A stretch of 64,000 bases of DNA. Origin: Massilia terrae (GTDB lineage Bacteria > Pseudomonadota > Gammaproteobacteria > Burkholderiales > Burkholderiaceae_D). A program made the translations under genes and the position numbers. Shown in pieces: positions 44,501 through 53,673 of the stretch. The notes under the pieces were generated by a model. The model worked only from the letters and a program-made list of their open reading frames with translations. It did no database searches and had not been told where the DNA came from. The DNA is taken from the NCBI RefSeq assembly GCF_024753145.1, contig NZ_JANUGU010000006.1, forward strand, positions 186,001 through 250,000, read 5' to 3'. Every line of letters starts with the position of its first letter. Positions within the stretch are counted from its first letter, which is position 1.

Positions 44501-45620
44501 GGCGGTCGGCCGCGAGCGGCACGCCGAGCCAGTAGTGGAGCAGGGCGCGGAACATCACCGGTTGCAGCGCGGTCTCCCAGTTGCGCGAGGCCAGCACCTC
44601 CGGATCCGCAGTGCCGCCGCGCACGTGGCGCAGCATCGACAGCTGCTGGTACACCGCCGTATCGTGGTTCTGCACCGCGCGGGTGGCGATGTCGAGGTAG
44701 GCGTCCGCCGCCTTCAGGTGCCTGGGATCGTTGCTGCGCAGGAGTCCCGTCACGTACAGGTGGCCGCCGATGCCTTCGAAGATCGCCTTGCGCTTGCCGG
44801 TCTCGCGGCGCAGCGCCTTGAGCGCCTTGTCGAAGGTGTCGAGCGCCGGCGCCAGCTCGTCGCGCAGCAGCAGGAGCACGGCGCGGAACAACAGGTCGGC
44901 CGAGTCGTCCAGGTCGTGCAGCAGCGCTTCCGCTTCATCGAGGCGCCCGCACAGGACCAGATGCTCGGCCAGCGCGACGCGCAGCGCCATCGACGCGCCC
45001 TGGGCCATATGGTCGAGCGCGTAATCGCGGATCGCGGGCGCACGGTCCGGGTCGCGCTGCGCTTGGCTCATGATCACCGCCAGCACGTCGTCGCGCAGCA
45101 CCGGGTTGATACGCTCGATGATGCCGGGGTCGAATGGCCGCGCGCAGATCTCGACCAGCGGATGCAGGTAAGCCGCCTCGTGGCAGCGCAGGCAGGCATC
45201 CAGCAGGGAGTTGACGGTTTTTGGTCCCTCACCGGCGAGCAAGGCGATCCGCAAGAGCGCCGTGCCCTGCCGGTAGCTGCGCAGCACCGGATTGCCCTGC
45301 CAGTCCATGCGCAGCGGCGTCTCTTCAAGGTAGATTGCCCAGAGCTCGCTGAGCCGCCGCTCCTTCAACACGCGTTCGAGCGCGGGCCAGGAGGCGTCGG
45401 CCGCGATGACGGCGCCGCGTCCGCTCACCTGCGTCACCAGGCCCAGTTGCTGCAGGTGTGCCAGGTCATCCGCCAATGCCACCCCGGTCACGCTTTCGTC
45501 CAGCATGGCGAAGAAGGTGGCCAGGCGGCTGCGCCCTAGCGGTTCGCCGAGCAGCGCGAGGATGGCGAGTATGTCCTTCTGTCGCGCGCTGCAGCCATCG
45601 AATGCTTCGCGCAGCGTCAT
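41499..45620 (-). CDS. giant SNF2-family ATPase with helical-repeat N-terminus
   Basis: A 1373-residue protein. Residues ~1-80 look like a winged helix (CSARQKDILAILALLG), ~80-430 like TPR-type helical repeats, ~430-880 an uncharacterised mixed region, and ~900-1370 the SNF2 motor: DDMGLGKTLQAL (~936), DEAQAIKN, TGTPLENHLGELWNLF, FSQFVDHLTLIR, AGGVGINLTAADYV and ASDRAHRMGQQRP. It differs from the 1036-residue SNF2 protein at 7221 chiefly in the N-terminal ~900 residues. It overlaps the S9 peptidase gene upstream and the small partner downstream by 4 bp each. Cargo and role unknown. Confidence 0.88.
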   Translation of the reverse strand: MTLREAFDGCSARQKDILAILALLGEPLGRSRLATFFAMLDESVTGVALADDLAHLQQLGLVTQVSGRGAVIAADASWPALERVLKERRLSELWAIYLEETPLRMDWQGNPVLRSYRQGTALLRIALLAGEGPKTVNSLLDACLRCHEAAYLHPLVEICARPFDPGIIERINPVLRDDVLAVIMSQAQRDPDRAPAIRDYALDHMAQGASMALRVALAEHLVLCGRLDEAEALLHDLDDSADLLFRAVLLLLRDELAPALDTFDKALKALRRETGKRKAIFEGIGGHLYVTGLLRSNDPRHLKAADAYLDIATRAVQNHDTAVYQQLSMLRHVRGGTADPEVLASRNWETALQPVMFRALLHYWLGVPLAADRRAQLEQHVDSASRAGFEFIASQIGSVLGALGAVGRDKEAIALRQRHRFSDMVLWFEREQPWERQLNALIGLQAEKPAAEAEKESRLVWLIAYDAHLGVRELEPREQKRDAQGNWTRGRAIGLKRLVEDAATIDFLTAQDLQAASAIGGYRYYGSGTRYEFDVDKALAALVGHPLLFWMDAPGTRVELLPGEPELLVKAGHGKVTISLQPPLREQRGDVVVTRETPTRLRVVRIKDEHRRIAAIVGDGLEAPLEAERKVLAAIGAVSSVVTVQSDIGSSATDIEQVEADPRLHVHLLPYQQGLRMQVMVRPLPDAGPYYRPGEGAESVIADVAGVRTEARRDLNAEREAERQLVAACTALEHAEFEHGEWLLAAPIHCLELVAQLQELDAGKYLIAWPDGQSFKVVKRADGKSVRINIKRDKDWFAADGEVRIDEDKVLDLRTLLERMREGDGRFIALGENEFLALSAELHRRLMDLAAFGDLHGSGVRVHALASFSLEELAREAGAVKTDKAWRDHLKRMHESEAFVPQLPNTLQAELRDYQLEGFNWLARLAHWGVGACLADDMGLGKTLQALALILSRAPSGPTLVVAPTSVCTNWIAEATRFAPTLSVKLFGPGERAAMLEQAGPFDVIVASYGLLQLEAPLFAKVRWHSIVLDEAQAIKNAQTRRSQAVMALQGEFRMVATGTPLENHLGELWNLFRFINPGLLGSADQFQLRFAGPIEKAQDKRAESAARARLRRLTQPFILRRTKAQVLAELPPRTEIVLPVQLSEQETALYESLRREALDKLAALEAPQSQKAIAILAEMMKLRRACCNPELVAPGLGIDSSKLATFAHLLEGLLENRHKVLVFSQFVDHLTLIRKHLDERGVVYQYLDGATPMQERKRRVDAFQSGAGDVFLISLKAGGVGINLTAADYVIHMDPWWNPAVEDQASDRAHRMGQQRPVTIYRLVAKHTIEEGIVELHQHKRELADSLLEGSDAAARMAPEAMLAMLKQGLAS

Positions 45621-47554
45621 GCGGGCAGGTTCTCGATCTCGACCGGCGCCAGCGCTTGCGGGATCGGGATGCCGAACACGCGCAGGTAGAAGTACAGCTC
45701 CGCTTCCAGCGTACGCACGATGCTGTCGGCCTTGCGGAAGCCGTGGCCTTCGCCTTCGAGCGTGATGTACGCCACCGGCACGCCGCGCGCGCGCAGCGCA
45801 TTCACCATCACTTCCGACTGCGGCGGCGGCACCACCTTGTCGTCCAGGCCCTGGAAGAAGATCATCGGGCGCTTCAGCTTGTCCGTGTGGTTGATCGGCG
45901 AACGCTGGCGGTAGACGGCGTCGGCCTGGGCCTTGGGTGCGATCAGGTATTCGTTGTAGTGCGATTCGAACTTGTGCGAGTCCGCGTCCAGCCCCGCCAG
46001 GTCGGACACGCCGTAGTAGCTGGCGCCGGCCTTGAACACATCGTGGAAGGCCAGCGCGCACAGGGTGGTGAGGCCGCCGGCGCTGCCGCCGCGGATCAGC
46101 AGGCGCTCGCGGTCCACCAGGCCCTGGTCCGCCAGCCAGCGCGCGCCGGCCACGCAGTCCTCGACGTCGACCACGCCCCACTGGCCGGCCAGCGCATCGC
46201 GGTAGGCGCGGCCGAAGCCGGTGCTGCCGCCGTAGTTCACGTCCAGCACAGCGATGCCGCGGCTGGTCCAGAACTGGGTCGCCAGCTTGAGCGTGCTGGT
46301 GGCCATGCCGGTCGGGCCGCCGTGGCCGATCACCATCAGCGGTGGCTTCTCGTCCGCCACCGGCTCATAGTCGGCATTGGAGGGCGGGTAGTAGAAGGCA
46401 TACGCGTGACGGCCGTTTGCGCTGGGGTAGCGGATGCTCTGCGGGACCGACAGGTAGCCGGTATCGGGCAGCTGCTCGATCGAGCGCGCCAGCACCGTGC
46501 GCAGGCCGGTGCCGAGGTCGATGCGCGCCAGTTCCAGCGCGATGGTCGGCGCGCCGGCCAGCAGGGCCACCGTGTCGCCCGCCACGCGCAGCTCGCGGAT
46601 CTCCTGGTAGGGCGTGTCGAGCGGCTGCAGCGTACCGTCCGCCGTGGACAGGCGCGCCAGCTTGCTGACGCCTTCCTCGATGCAGGTGCAGACGATTTCA
46701 AGCTCGGAGCGGAATCCGTACATCGACACGCCGAAGGTCCAGTGCGGGCCGCCGAATTCGGCTTCGCGCGGGCACAGCGGCGCGACCACGCCAGCGTCGA
46801 AGCGGTACAGGTTCCACCAGCCGGTGCGGTCCGACACGAAATGCAGCACGCCGGCGGGCGACCATTCCGGCTGCACGATCGATTCGTCGGCGCCGCCCGC
46901 CACCAGGCGGCCGTTGACCAGCGTGCCGTCATCAGCAACGTCGGCCAGCCACAGCTCGGTGCCCTGCCACGGCATGCGCGGATGGTCCCAGCACAGCCAG
47001 GCCAGCCGGCGCCCATCCGGCGACAGCCGCGGCGCCGCATAGAAGTCGTTGCCGTCCACGAGCACGGTCTCGCTGCCGTCGAACCCGATCGCGCAGATCG
47101 TATTGGCCGGGTAGGCCGCGCCGGCCGAGTGGTCCTCGCGCACGCCCACCAGGCGTGCGCGCGCCGCGTCCGGCACGAAGTCGGCGTAGCGCAAGTCGCC
47201 GCCCGCGCTCATCGGCTGCGGCGCGCCATCGCCGTCGATGCGGTAGATGCGGTTGTCGGCGAAGTGCGAGAACCACACGGTGCCGCGCGCGACCGCGCAG
47301 GCGCCGCCGCCGTACTCATGGACGCGGCTGCGTACATTGAAGGGCGCCGGCGCCAACTCGCGCGTCTGGTCGCCGCGCTGGCGCAGCAGGGTGGTGCGGC
47401 CGGCCTCGCTCGCGCGGCCGGCCAGCCAGTACACGTCGGCGCCGTCCAGCATCACCTGCGACAGCGGCGAGGCCCCGGCCGCCACCACCTGCGCGGAGAT
47501 CGGGGAAGTCCAGGTGCCGCACGGCGCGGCCAGTTTGCGGATCGGGGCAGTCAT
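45617..47554 (-). CDS. S9-family peptidase (prolyl oligopeptidase-like)
   Basis: A 645-residue serine peptidase without a signal peptide. The N-terminal ~370 residues form a beta-propeller-like region ([33 protein letters not shown]); the C-terminal alpha/beta-hydrolase domain has HGGPTG (oxyanion), the nucleophile Ser491 in [11 protein letters not shown], Asp in [11 protein letters not shown] and His in [11 protein letters not shown]. Such enzymes release dipeptides or short peptides in the cytoplasm. The stop overlaps the giant SNF2 gene as ATGA. The divergent hemE begins 95 bp away. Confidence 0.9.
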   Translation of the reverse strand: MTAPIRKLAAPCGTWTSPISAQVVAAGASPLSQVMLDGADVYWLAGRASEAGRTTLLRQRGDQTRELAPAPFNVRSRVHEYGGGACAVARGTVWFSHFADNRIYRIDGDGAPQPMSAGGDLRYADFVPDAARARLVGVREDHSAGAAYPANTICAIGFDGSETVLVDGNDFYAAPRLSPDGRRLAWLCWDHPRMPWQGTELWLADVADDGTLVNGRLVAGGADESIVQPEWSPAGVLHFVSDRTGWWNLYRFDAGVVAPLCPREAEFGGPHWTFGVSMYGFRSELEIVCTCIEEGVSKLARLSTADGTLQPLDTPYQEIRELRVAGDTVALLAGAPTIALELARIDLGTGLRTVLARSIEQLPDTGYLSVPQSIRYPSANGRHAYAFYYPPSNADYEPVADEKPPLMVIGHGGPTGMATSTLKLATQFWTSRGIAVLDVNYGGSTGFGRAYRDALAGQWGVVDVEDCVAGARWLADQGLVDRERLLIRGGSAGGLTTLCALAFHDVFKAGASYYGVSDLAGLDADSHKFESHYNEYLIAPKAQADAVYRQRSPINHTDKLKRPMIFFQGLDDKVVPPPQSEVMVNALRARGVPVAYITLEGEGHGFRKADSIVRTLEAELYFYLRVFGIPIPQALAPVEIENLPA

Positions 47555-47648
47555 CGGAGAGCTGGAAATCGGTTGGAGGGAACTGCATTATAAGTGGGGG
47601 CCGGAGGATGCGATAATAGCCGTTTCCCGACGCCTTCCATTGCCAGCC

Positions 47649-48731
47649 ATGCCACAATTCGCCCCGCTCAAGAACGATACCTTCCTGCGCGCGCTGCTGC
47701 GCCAGCCGACCGAGTACACGCCGGTGTGGCTGATGCGCCAGGCCGGCCGCTACCTGCCGGAATATCGCGCCACGCGCCAGCAGGCCGGATCGTTCATGGG
47801 CCTGGCCAAGAATCCGGATTACGCCACCGAAGTCACGCTGCAGCCGATCGACCGCTACCCGCTGGACGCGGCCATCCTGTTCTCGGACATCCTGACGGTG
47901 CCGGACGCGATGGGCCTGGGCCTGTACTTCGCCGATGGCGAGGGCCCCAAGTTCGAACGCGTGGTGCGCACCGAGGAAGAAGTGGCGGCGCTGCGCGTGC
48001 CCGACATGGCATCGCTCGACTACGTGTTCAAGGCCGTGACCCAGATCCGCACCGAGCTGAATGGCCGCGTGCCGCTGATCGGCTTCTCGGGCAGCCCGTG
48101 GACGCTGGCCTGCTACATGGTCGAAGGCGGCGGCTCGCGCGAGTTCCACACCATCAAGCAGATGCTGTACTCGCGCCCGGACCTGATGCACCGCGTCCTC
48201 GACATCAACGCGCAGGCCGTGGCGCAGTACCTGAACGCGCAGATCGACGCCGGCGCGCAGGCCGTGATGATCTTCGATTCCTGGGGCGGCGCGCTGGCCG
48301 ACGGCGCCTACCAGGAATTCTCGCTGCGCTACATGCGCCAGGTGGTGAGCCAGCTGAAGCGCGAGAAGGACGGCGTGCGCATCCCGGCCATCGTATTCAC
48401 CAAGGGCGGCGGCCTGTGGCTCGACGAGATGGCCGACATCGGCGCCGACGCGCTGGGCCTGGACTGGACCGTCAACCTGGGCCGCGCGCGCGCGCAGGTG
48501 GGCGAGCGCGTGGCCCTGCAGGGCAACCTCGACCCGGCCATCCTGTTCGCCAATCCGGAGCAGATCCGCGCCGAGGTCGAGCGCTCACTCACCGCCTACG
48601 GCGCGCCCTCCGCGGGCCACGGCCACGTGTTCAACCTCGGCCACGGCATCTCGCAGTTCACCCCGCCGGAATCGGTCAGCGCCATGGTGGAAGCGGTGCA
48701 TGCCTTCAGCCGCGCCCAGCGTGCTGCCTGA
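47649..48731 (+). CDS. hemE: uroporphyrinogen decarboxylase
   Basis: A 360-residue enzyme of haem synthesis that converts uroporphyrinogen III to coproporphyrinogen III. Signature segments: [16 protein letters not shown] (~26), [34 protein letters not shown] and [16 protein letters not shown] at 47649 begins [16 protein letters not shown]. The open frame continues upstream into the S9 gene and is not used. Confidence 0.97.
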   Translation: MPQFAPLKNDTFLRALLRQPTEYTPVWLMRQAGRYLPEYRATRQQAGSFMGLAKNPDYATEVTLQPIDRYPLDAAILFSDILTVPDAMGLGLYFADGEGPKFERVVRTEEEVAALRVPDMASLDYVFKAVTQIRTELNGRVPLIGFSGSPWTLACYMVEGGGSREFHTIKQMLYSRPDLMHRVLDINAQAVAQYLNAQIDAGAQAVMIFDSWGGALADGAYQEFSLRYMRQVVSQLKREKDGVRIPAIVFTKGGGLWLDEMADIGADALGLDWTVNLGRARAQVGERVALQGNLDPAILFANPEQIRAEVERSLTAYGAPSAGHGHVFNLGHGISQFTPPESVSAMVEAVHAFSRAQRAA

Positions 48732-48916
48732 GCAGATTTGCACAGCAGCAAAATCACACTTGTTCACACGTTGCTCATTTGCAAGAGATTTGATTGTGGA
48801 AATCTGCTCAGGGGCAACGGTGTATCTAAATTGTTGATTTTCTTATGATTTTTTTGTGAGAAGTTTTGCTCTAAGAATCAGGCGAATCGACGCGGCAAGC
48901 GGGTCCCAAAGTTTCG

Positions 48917-48943
48917 CTTCCATTGTTCACAAAGTTATCAACA
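48917..48943 (+). repeat. direct repeat with two DnaA-box-like 9-mers, copy 1
   Basis: This copy begins GCTTCCATTGTTCACAAAG and ends with TTATCAACA. Copy 2 is at 49198. The 9-mers are phased 12 bp apart. Confidence 0.7.
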
Positions 48944-49197
48944 GGGCGGCGATGAAAGTCGGAAAAAGTCCTTGGTTAACCGGGGTTTACATCGATTTCT
49001 CATGTAGTTCTTGAACTTCTTGCTGCGCCGCGGGAGATTTACCCACCGTTATGCACAGTGATTAAGACAAGGTATGTATGCATTCTGGCAAGGGGTCGCC
49101 GATGAGCAAGTCATTGAAAATGAAGGAAAATTTTCATAAACATTTGCTTGATTGCAAAGACATTCTTGAGCTAACGTAAACGCCGGCCGAGGTCAAG

Positions 49198-49224
49198 CTT
49201 CCATTGTCCACAAAGTTTTCCACA
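49198..49224 (+). repeat. direct repeat with two DnaA-box-like 9-mers, copy 2
   Basis: This copy begins GCTTCCATTGTCCACAAAG and ends with TTTTCCACA. It differs from copy 1 by only three bases over 27 and lies 23 bp before the priA start codon. Confidence 0.7.
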
Positions 49225-49246
49225 ACGTCCGCGCGCAAGGCCTAGT

Positions 49247-51271
49247 TTGTCGCACTGCATCCTACAAATCGCCCTCGATACGCCGCTCGACAGTGTGTTC
49301 GACTACCGCTGGCCGTGCGCGCCCGGCGCGGAGCCGCAGCCCGGCCAGCTGGCGCTGGTGGACTTCGGCCGGCGCGAGGCGGTCGGCCTGATCGTCGCGG
49401 TCAAGCGCGAGACCGATGTCCCGGCGGGCAAACTGAAGGATGCGATCGCGGTGCGCAGCCAGCTGTCGCCGTTGCCGGAGCGCTGGCTGGCGCTGGCCTC
49501 CTTCGCCGCCGACTACTACCAGCGCCCGCTCGGCGAAGTGGCGCTGCCCGGCCTGCCCAAGAACCTGCGCGTGGCGACCACCGTGCCGCTCGATCGCGCG
49601 ATCAAGAAGCTGGCCAGGCTGGATGTGGCCAGCGACCCCGCGCCGGCCGGCATGCCGGTGCTGAATCCCGCCCAGCAGCAGGCCGCCGACGCCATCGGCG
49701 GCGCGCAGGGCTTCGCGCCGCAGCTGCTGTACGGGGTCACCGGCAGCGGCAAGACCGAGGTCTACCTGCAGGCCTGCGCCCAGGTGCTGGCGCGCGAGCC
49801 GGATGCGCAGATCCTGGTCATGGTCCCCGAGATCAACCTCACGCCGCAGCTGGAAGGGAATATCCGCGCGCGCTTTCCGGGCCTGCTGGTGGCCACGCTG
49901 CACAGCGGCCTGTCCGAGGGCGAGCGCATGTTCAGCTGGCTCGCGGCGCACGAGGGGCGGGCGCGCATCGTGCTGGGCACGCGGCTGGCGATCCTGGCCT
50001 CGCTGCCGAACCTGAAGCTGATCGTCATCGACGAGGAGCACGACCCTTCGTACAAGCAGCAGGAAGGCCTGCGCTATTCGGCGCGCGACCTGGCGGTGTG
50101 GCGCGCGCGCCAGCTCGGCATCCCGATCGTGCTCGGATCGGCCACGCCGTCGCTGGAGAGCTGGCACCACGCGCAGACCGGCCGCTACCGCAAGCTCGAG
50201 CTGCGCGAGCGCGCCGTGAAGGACGCGGTGCTGCCGCGCGTGCGCGTGGTCGACACCGAGCGTGACCGGCCGAAGGATGGCCTGTCCAGCCAGCTGCTGG
50301 CCGCGCTGCGCCAGCGCATGGAGCGCGGCGAGCAGTCGCTCCTGTTCCTGAACCGGCGCGGCTATGCGCCCGTGCTCACCTGCGAAGCCTGCGGCTGGAT
50401 CAGCAACTGCCGCCGCTGCAGCGCCACCATGGTGCTGCACAAGCCGGAGCACCGCCTGCGCTGCCACCACTGCAGCCTGGAGCTGCGCATTCCGCGCGCC
50501 TGCCCGGACTGCGGCAACGTCGACCTGCAGCCGCTTGGACGCGGCACCCAGCGCGTCGAGGAAGGCCTGCAGGCCATGTTCCCGCAGGCCCGCATCCTGC
50601 GCATCGACGCCGATTCCACGCGCCGCAAGGGCGCCGCGCAAGCCGCCTTCGACACCGTGCACCGCGGCGAAGTCGACATCCTGGTCGGCACGCAGATGGT
50701 CGCCAAGGGCCACGACTTCAAGAAGCTGACGCTGGTGGGCGTGCTCAATCCGGACACCGCGCTGTTCTCGCAGGATTACCGCGCCAGCGAGCGCCTGTTC
50801 GCGCAGCTGATGCAGGTGGCGGGGCGCGCGGGCCGCGCCGGCCGCGTCGACGGCGGCAGCGAATCGGAAGTGCTGCTGCAGACGCGCTACGCCAGCCATC
50901 CGCTGTACGCGGCTGTCGCCAGCCACGACTACGACCGCTTCGCCGGCGGGCTGCTGGCCGAGCGCAAGCAAGCCTTCCTGCCGCCCTTCATGTACCAGGC
51001 CTTGCTGCGCGCCGAGGCGCGCGAGCTGGCCGAGGCCATCGCCTTCCTCGATATGGCGCGTACGCTGGTGGAGACCGACGCGGCGATCACGATCAACGAT
51101 CCGATCCCGATGACGATGACCCGCGTGCACAATGTCGACCGCGCGCAGCTGCTGGTGGAGTCCAGTTCGCGCCCGGCGCTGCAGGCCTTCCTGAAGGTCT
51201 GGCTGGCTGCGCTGCGCGCCGTGAAGACGCGCGTGCGCTGGTCGCTCGAGGTCGATCCGCTCGACATCTGA
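49247..51271 (+). CDS. priA: primosomal protein N' (replication restart helicase)
   Basis: A 674-residue helicase that reloads the replisome at stalled forks. The 3'-end-binding N-terminal domain (1-105) leads to Walker A GVTGSGKTEVYLQ (~163), DEEHDPSYKQQE, the zinc-binding region with eight cysteines (CEACGWISNCRRCS, CHHCSLELRIPRACPDCG) at ~375-425, and late helicase motifs GTQMVAKGHDF and QVAGRAGR. The start is a TTG at 49247 with AAGG six bases upstream; no in-frame ATG gives a complete N-terminus. Confidence 0.95.
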   Translation: MSHCILQIALDTPLDSVFDYRWPCAPGAEPQPGQLALVDFGRREAVGLIVAVKRETDVPAGKLKDAIAVRSQLSPLPERWLALASFAADYYQRPLGEVALPGLPKNLRVATTVPLDRAIKKLARLDVASDPAPAGMPVLNPAQQQAADAIGGAQGFAPQLLYGVTGSGKTEVYLQACAQVLAREPDAQILVMVPEINLTPQLEGNIRARFPGLLVATLHSGLSEGERMFSWLAAHEGRARIVLGTRLAILASLPNLKLIVIDEEHDPSYKQQEGLRYSARDLAVWRARQLGIPIVLGSATPSLESWHHAQTGRYRKLELRERAVKDAVLPRVRVVDTERDRPKDGLSSQLLAALRQRMERGEQSLLFLNRRGYAPVLTCEACGWISNCRRCSATMVLHKPEHRLRCHHCSLELRIPRACPDCGNVDLQPLGRGTQRVEEGLQAMFPQARILRIDADSTRRKGAAQAAFDTVHRGEVDILVGTQMVAKGHDFKKLTLVGVLNPDTALFSQDYRASERLFAQLMQVAGRAGRAGRVDGGSESEVLLQTRYASHPLYAAVASHDYDRFAGGLLAERKQAFLPPFMYQALLRAEARELAEAIAFLDMARTLVETDAAITINDPIPMTMTRVHNVDRAQLLVESSSRPALQAFLKVWLAALRAVKTRVRWSLEVDPLDI

Positions 51272-51298
51272 ACCCATTGTCCCGAAAGCGATAACAAC

Positions 51299-52126
51299 AT
51301 GAACAAGGCAAACTGGAAGCTGGCTCTCGCAATCGGGCTGTGCGTGCTCGGAGCCCACGACGCGCCGGCGCAAAACCGCGTCCGCAGCAACGGCTATCTC
51401 GGCGAGGTGCGCGACCTGCTGGAAAAAGGCGACTGCGCGGGTGTCCTCAAGCCGCTGAACGCGGGGCTGGAGGAGAAGCTGGCGCCGGTCCAGCTGGTGG
51501 CGGGCGCCATGTTCGACCACGGCATCTGCGTCAAGCCCGACTGGGACCGGGCCATGCACTTCTACACCCTGGCGGACCAGGGTGGCGAACATGCCGCCGC
51601 GTTTCGCCTGGCCGCGGGCTTCGCCGCTCCCGACCGTGGCCCGGACGTCGCGGCCGCGTTGTGGTGGCTGTCCCGGACCAAACCGGCGATGCAGGTGCAC
51701 GGATGCAAAACCGCGCCCGATACCCGCGACCATCCCGATCGCTTCGTCGCCGAGCTCAAGACCTGGCCGCAGGACAAGCTGCGGGCCTGCAATTACGCCG
51801 CGGGACTCGTGGCCACGGTCGCGGGCGAGGTCCACTACCCGTCGCGGGCGCTGTCGTATTCCGTGGGCGGCGATTACGTCGTGCGCTTCATGCCGGGCGT
51901 GGGCCGGATCGAAATGAAGGCGGGCCAGACCAGGGAGTTCGAGCTGGTCGGCATCGTCGATGGGAATATGCTCGCGGAGCGCAAATCCCTGAGCGTCAAG
52001 AACAGCTTCGCCGAGAACCTGAGCGAGGTGGCGCAACGCGCGTTGGCACGCTATCCGCGGCCGCAAGGGATCGATCCGCGCTGGCAGTTCGATGTCCTGT
52101 TCCGATTCGAGGTCACGAGGGACTAG
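51299..52126 (+). CDS. secreted protein with Sel1-like repeat
   Basis: A 275-residue protein with an N-terminal signal peptide (about 1-25, LALAIGLCVLGAHDAPAQ). Residues ~40-125 resemble one or two Sel1-like (TPR-related) repeats (AMHFYTLADQGGEHAAAFRLAAGF; split as AMHFYTLADQGG and EHAAAFRLAAGF). The C-terminal half (~185-270) has a beta-rich stretch reminiscent of the TonB C-terminal fold (YVVRFMPGVGRIEM). Sel1-like proteins usually mediate protein contacts. The start is 28 bp after priA. Function unknown. Confidence 0.62.
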   Translation: MNKANWKLALAIGLCVLGAHDAPAQNRVRSNGYLGEVRDLLEKGDCAGVLKPLNAGLEEKLAPVQLVAGAMFDHGICVKPDWDRAMHFYTLADQGGEHAAAFRLAAGFAAPDRGPDVAAALWWLSRTKPAMQVHGCKTAPDTRDHPDRFVAELKTWPQDKLRACNYAAGLVATVAGEVHYPSRALSYSVGGDYVVRFMPGVGRIEMKAGQTREFELVGIVDGNMLAERKSLSVKNSFAENLSEVAQRALARYPRPQGIDPRWQFDVLFRFEVTRD

Positions 52127-52202
52127 GCAGGTTTCCCGCCCGCACTGCGGCTTGCGCAGAAAACGGGTATCGTGTCCGCATAAGTCCACTGCGGAGAACA
52201 CG

Positions 52203-53642
52203 ATGAAGAACCTCAAGGTTGACGTTGCCGTGATCGGCGCCGGTACCGCCGGCTTGTCGGCCTACCGCGCGGCGACGCATCATGGCGCGCGCACCGTGCT
52301 GATCGAGGGCGCGCAATACGGCACCACTTGCGCGCGGGTCGGCTGCATGCCGAGCAAGCTGCTGATCGCGGCGGCCGAGGCGGCGCATGCATTGAAAGCC
52401 GCGCCCAGCTTCGGCGTGCATCCCGGCGACACCCGCATCGACGGCCGCGCCGTGATGGAGCGCGTCAAGCGCGAGCGCGACCGCTTCGTCGGCTTCGTGC
52501 TGGAAGGCGTCGACCGCATCCCGGCCTCGGACAAGCTGCTCGGCCATGCGCGCTTCACCGGCCCGCACACGCTGCAGGTGGGCGACCATACCGTGGTCGA
52601 AGCAGGCCGCGTCGTGATCGCCACAGGTTCCACGCCGCAGCGCCTGCCCAACCTGGCCGGCGCGGGTTCGCGCTTGATCAGCAGCGACGACGTGTTCTAC
52701 TGGGACGAGCTGCCATCCTCGGTCGCGGTGCTCGGCACCGGCGTGATCGGGCTCGAACTGGGCCAGGCGCTGGCGCGGCTGGGCGTGCGCGTGTCGGTAT
52801 TCGCGCGTGGCGGCAGCGTGGCGCAGCTGTCCGACCCGCAGGTGCTGCGCGAAGCCGCGCGCGTGCTGGCCGAGGAGATCGACCTCGGCTTCCAGTATTC
52901 GGTGGTGTCGGCCACGGAGGAAGACGGACAGGCCGTGCTGACCATGCGCGACGCGCTCGGCAAGGAGGTCAGCGCGCCCTACGATTATGTGCTGGCCGCC
53001 ACCGGCCGCCGGCCGAACGTCGACGGCATCGGCATCGAGCACACCGGCCTTGCGCTGCGCGAGGACGGCATCCCGCACTTCAATCCGCAGACCATGCAAT
53101 GCGGGACCAGCCATATCTTCATCGCCGGCGACGCCGACAACGAACGCCCGGTGCTGCCGGAAGCGGCGGACCAGGGCAAGATCGCGGGCGACAACGCGGG
53201 CCGCTATCCGGACGTGCGTCCGGGCCTGCGGCGCGTGCCGCTGACCATCGCGTTCACCGAGCCGAACATCGCCACGCTGGGCGCCAGCTACAAGACGCTG
53301 TGCGCGCCGGGCAAGCCGAAGTTCGGGATCGGGAAGGTCTCGTTCGACAACCAGGGCCGCAGCCGCGTGATGCTGCAGAACCGCGGGCTGCTGCGGGTGT
53401 ACGGCGAATACGGCACCGGGCGTTTCCTCGGCGCCGAGATGATCGGGCCGCGCGCCGAACACCTGGCGCACCTGCTGGCGTGGGCCGTCCAGAACCGCAT
53501 GACGGTCGAGCAGATGCTGGAAATGCCCTTCTATCACCCGGTGGTGGAAGAGGGCGTGCGCACGGCGCTGCGCGACCTGGCGGCCAGCATTGCGAAAGGG
53601 GCGGGGGATACGGATCCGGCGGACTCCGAACCGGGGACCTGA
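52203..53642 (+). CDS. dihydrolipoamide dehydrogenase-like flavoprotein
   Basis: A 479-residue class I pyridine nucleotide-disulfide oxidoreductase. FAD-binding VAVIGAGTAGLSAYRAA is at the N-terminus; the redox-active cysteines are Cys43 and Cys48 (TCARVGCMPSK); the NAD(P)-binding motif VLGTGVIGLELGQAL lies near 178, and HPVVEEGVRTAL near 445 supplies the conserved His-Glu pair. It lacks a lipoyl domain, and no 2-oxoacid dehydrogenase genes are nearby, so it may serve another disulfide substrate. GGAG precedes the ATG at good spacing. Confidence 0.85.
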   Translation: MKNLKVDVAVIGAGTAGLSAYRAATHHGARTVLIEGAQYGTTCARVGCMPSKLLIAAAEAAHALKAAPSFGVHPGDTRIDGRAVMERVKRERDRFVGFVLEGVDRIPASDKLLGHARFTGPHTLQVGDHTVVEAGRVVIATGSTPQRLPNLAGAGSRLISSDDVFYWDELPSSVAVLGTGVIGLELGQALARLGVRVSVFARGGSVAQLSDPQVLREAARVLAEEIDLGFQYSVVSATEEDGQAVLTMRDALGKEVSAPYDYVLAATGRRPNVDGIGIEHTGLALREDGIPHFNPQTMQCGTSHIFIAGDADNERPVLPEAADQGKIAGDNAGRYPDVRPGLRRVPLTIAFTEPNIATLGASYKTLCAPGKPKFGIGKVSFDNQGRSRVMLQNRGLLRVYGEYGTGRFLGAEMIGPRAEHLAHLLAWAVQNRMTVEQMLEMPFYHPVVEEGVRTALRDLAASIAKGAGDTDPADSEPGT

Positions 53643-53673
53643 ACGACGTTCTCTTTGAAGTCCGCTTTACCGT

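Larger units (their letters stand above)
48732..49246. other. AT-rich intergenic region with paired DnaA-box-like sites
   Basis: The 515 bp between hemE and priA hold no gene. They are much AT-richer than the rest and contain several 9-mers one or two changes from the DnaA box TTATCCACA: TTGTTCACA (48760-48768 and 48923-48931), TTATCAACA (48935-48943), TTATGCACA (49049-49057), TTGTCCACA (49204-49212) and TTTTCCACA (49216-49224). The two pairs at 48923 and 49204 have the same 12-bp phasing and lie in a ~27-bp direct repeat. An AT-rich T-tract region lies at 48825-48880. It could be a replication-linked control region or simply the priA promoter region. Confidence 0.5.

Noticed and set aside
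41601-45539. A 1312-codon plus-strand open frame opposite the giant SNF2 gene
   Set aside because: It is a codon-bias shadow; the minus-strand frame has complete SNF2 motifs and the plus-strand product has none.
49262-52216. A 984-codon minus-strand open frame opposite priA and the next gene
   Set aside because: It spans two real plus-strand genes and their gap and has shadow-type composition.
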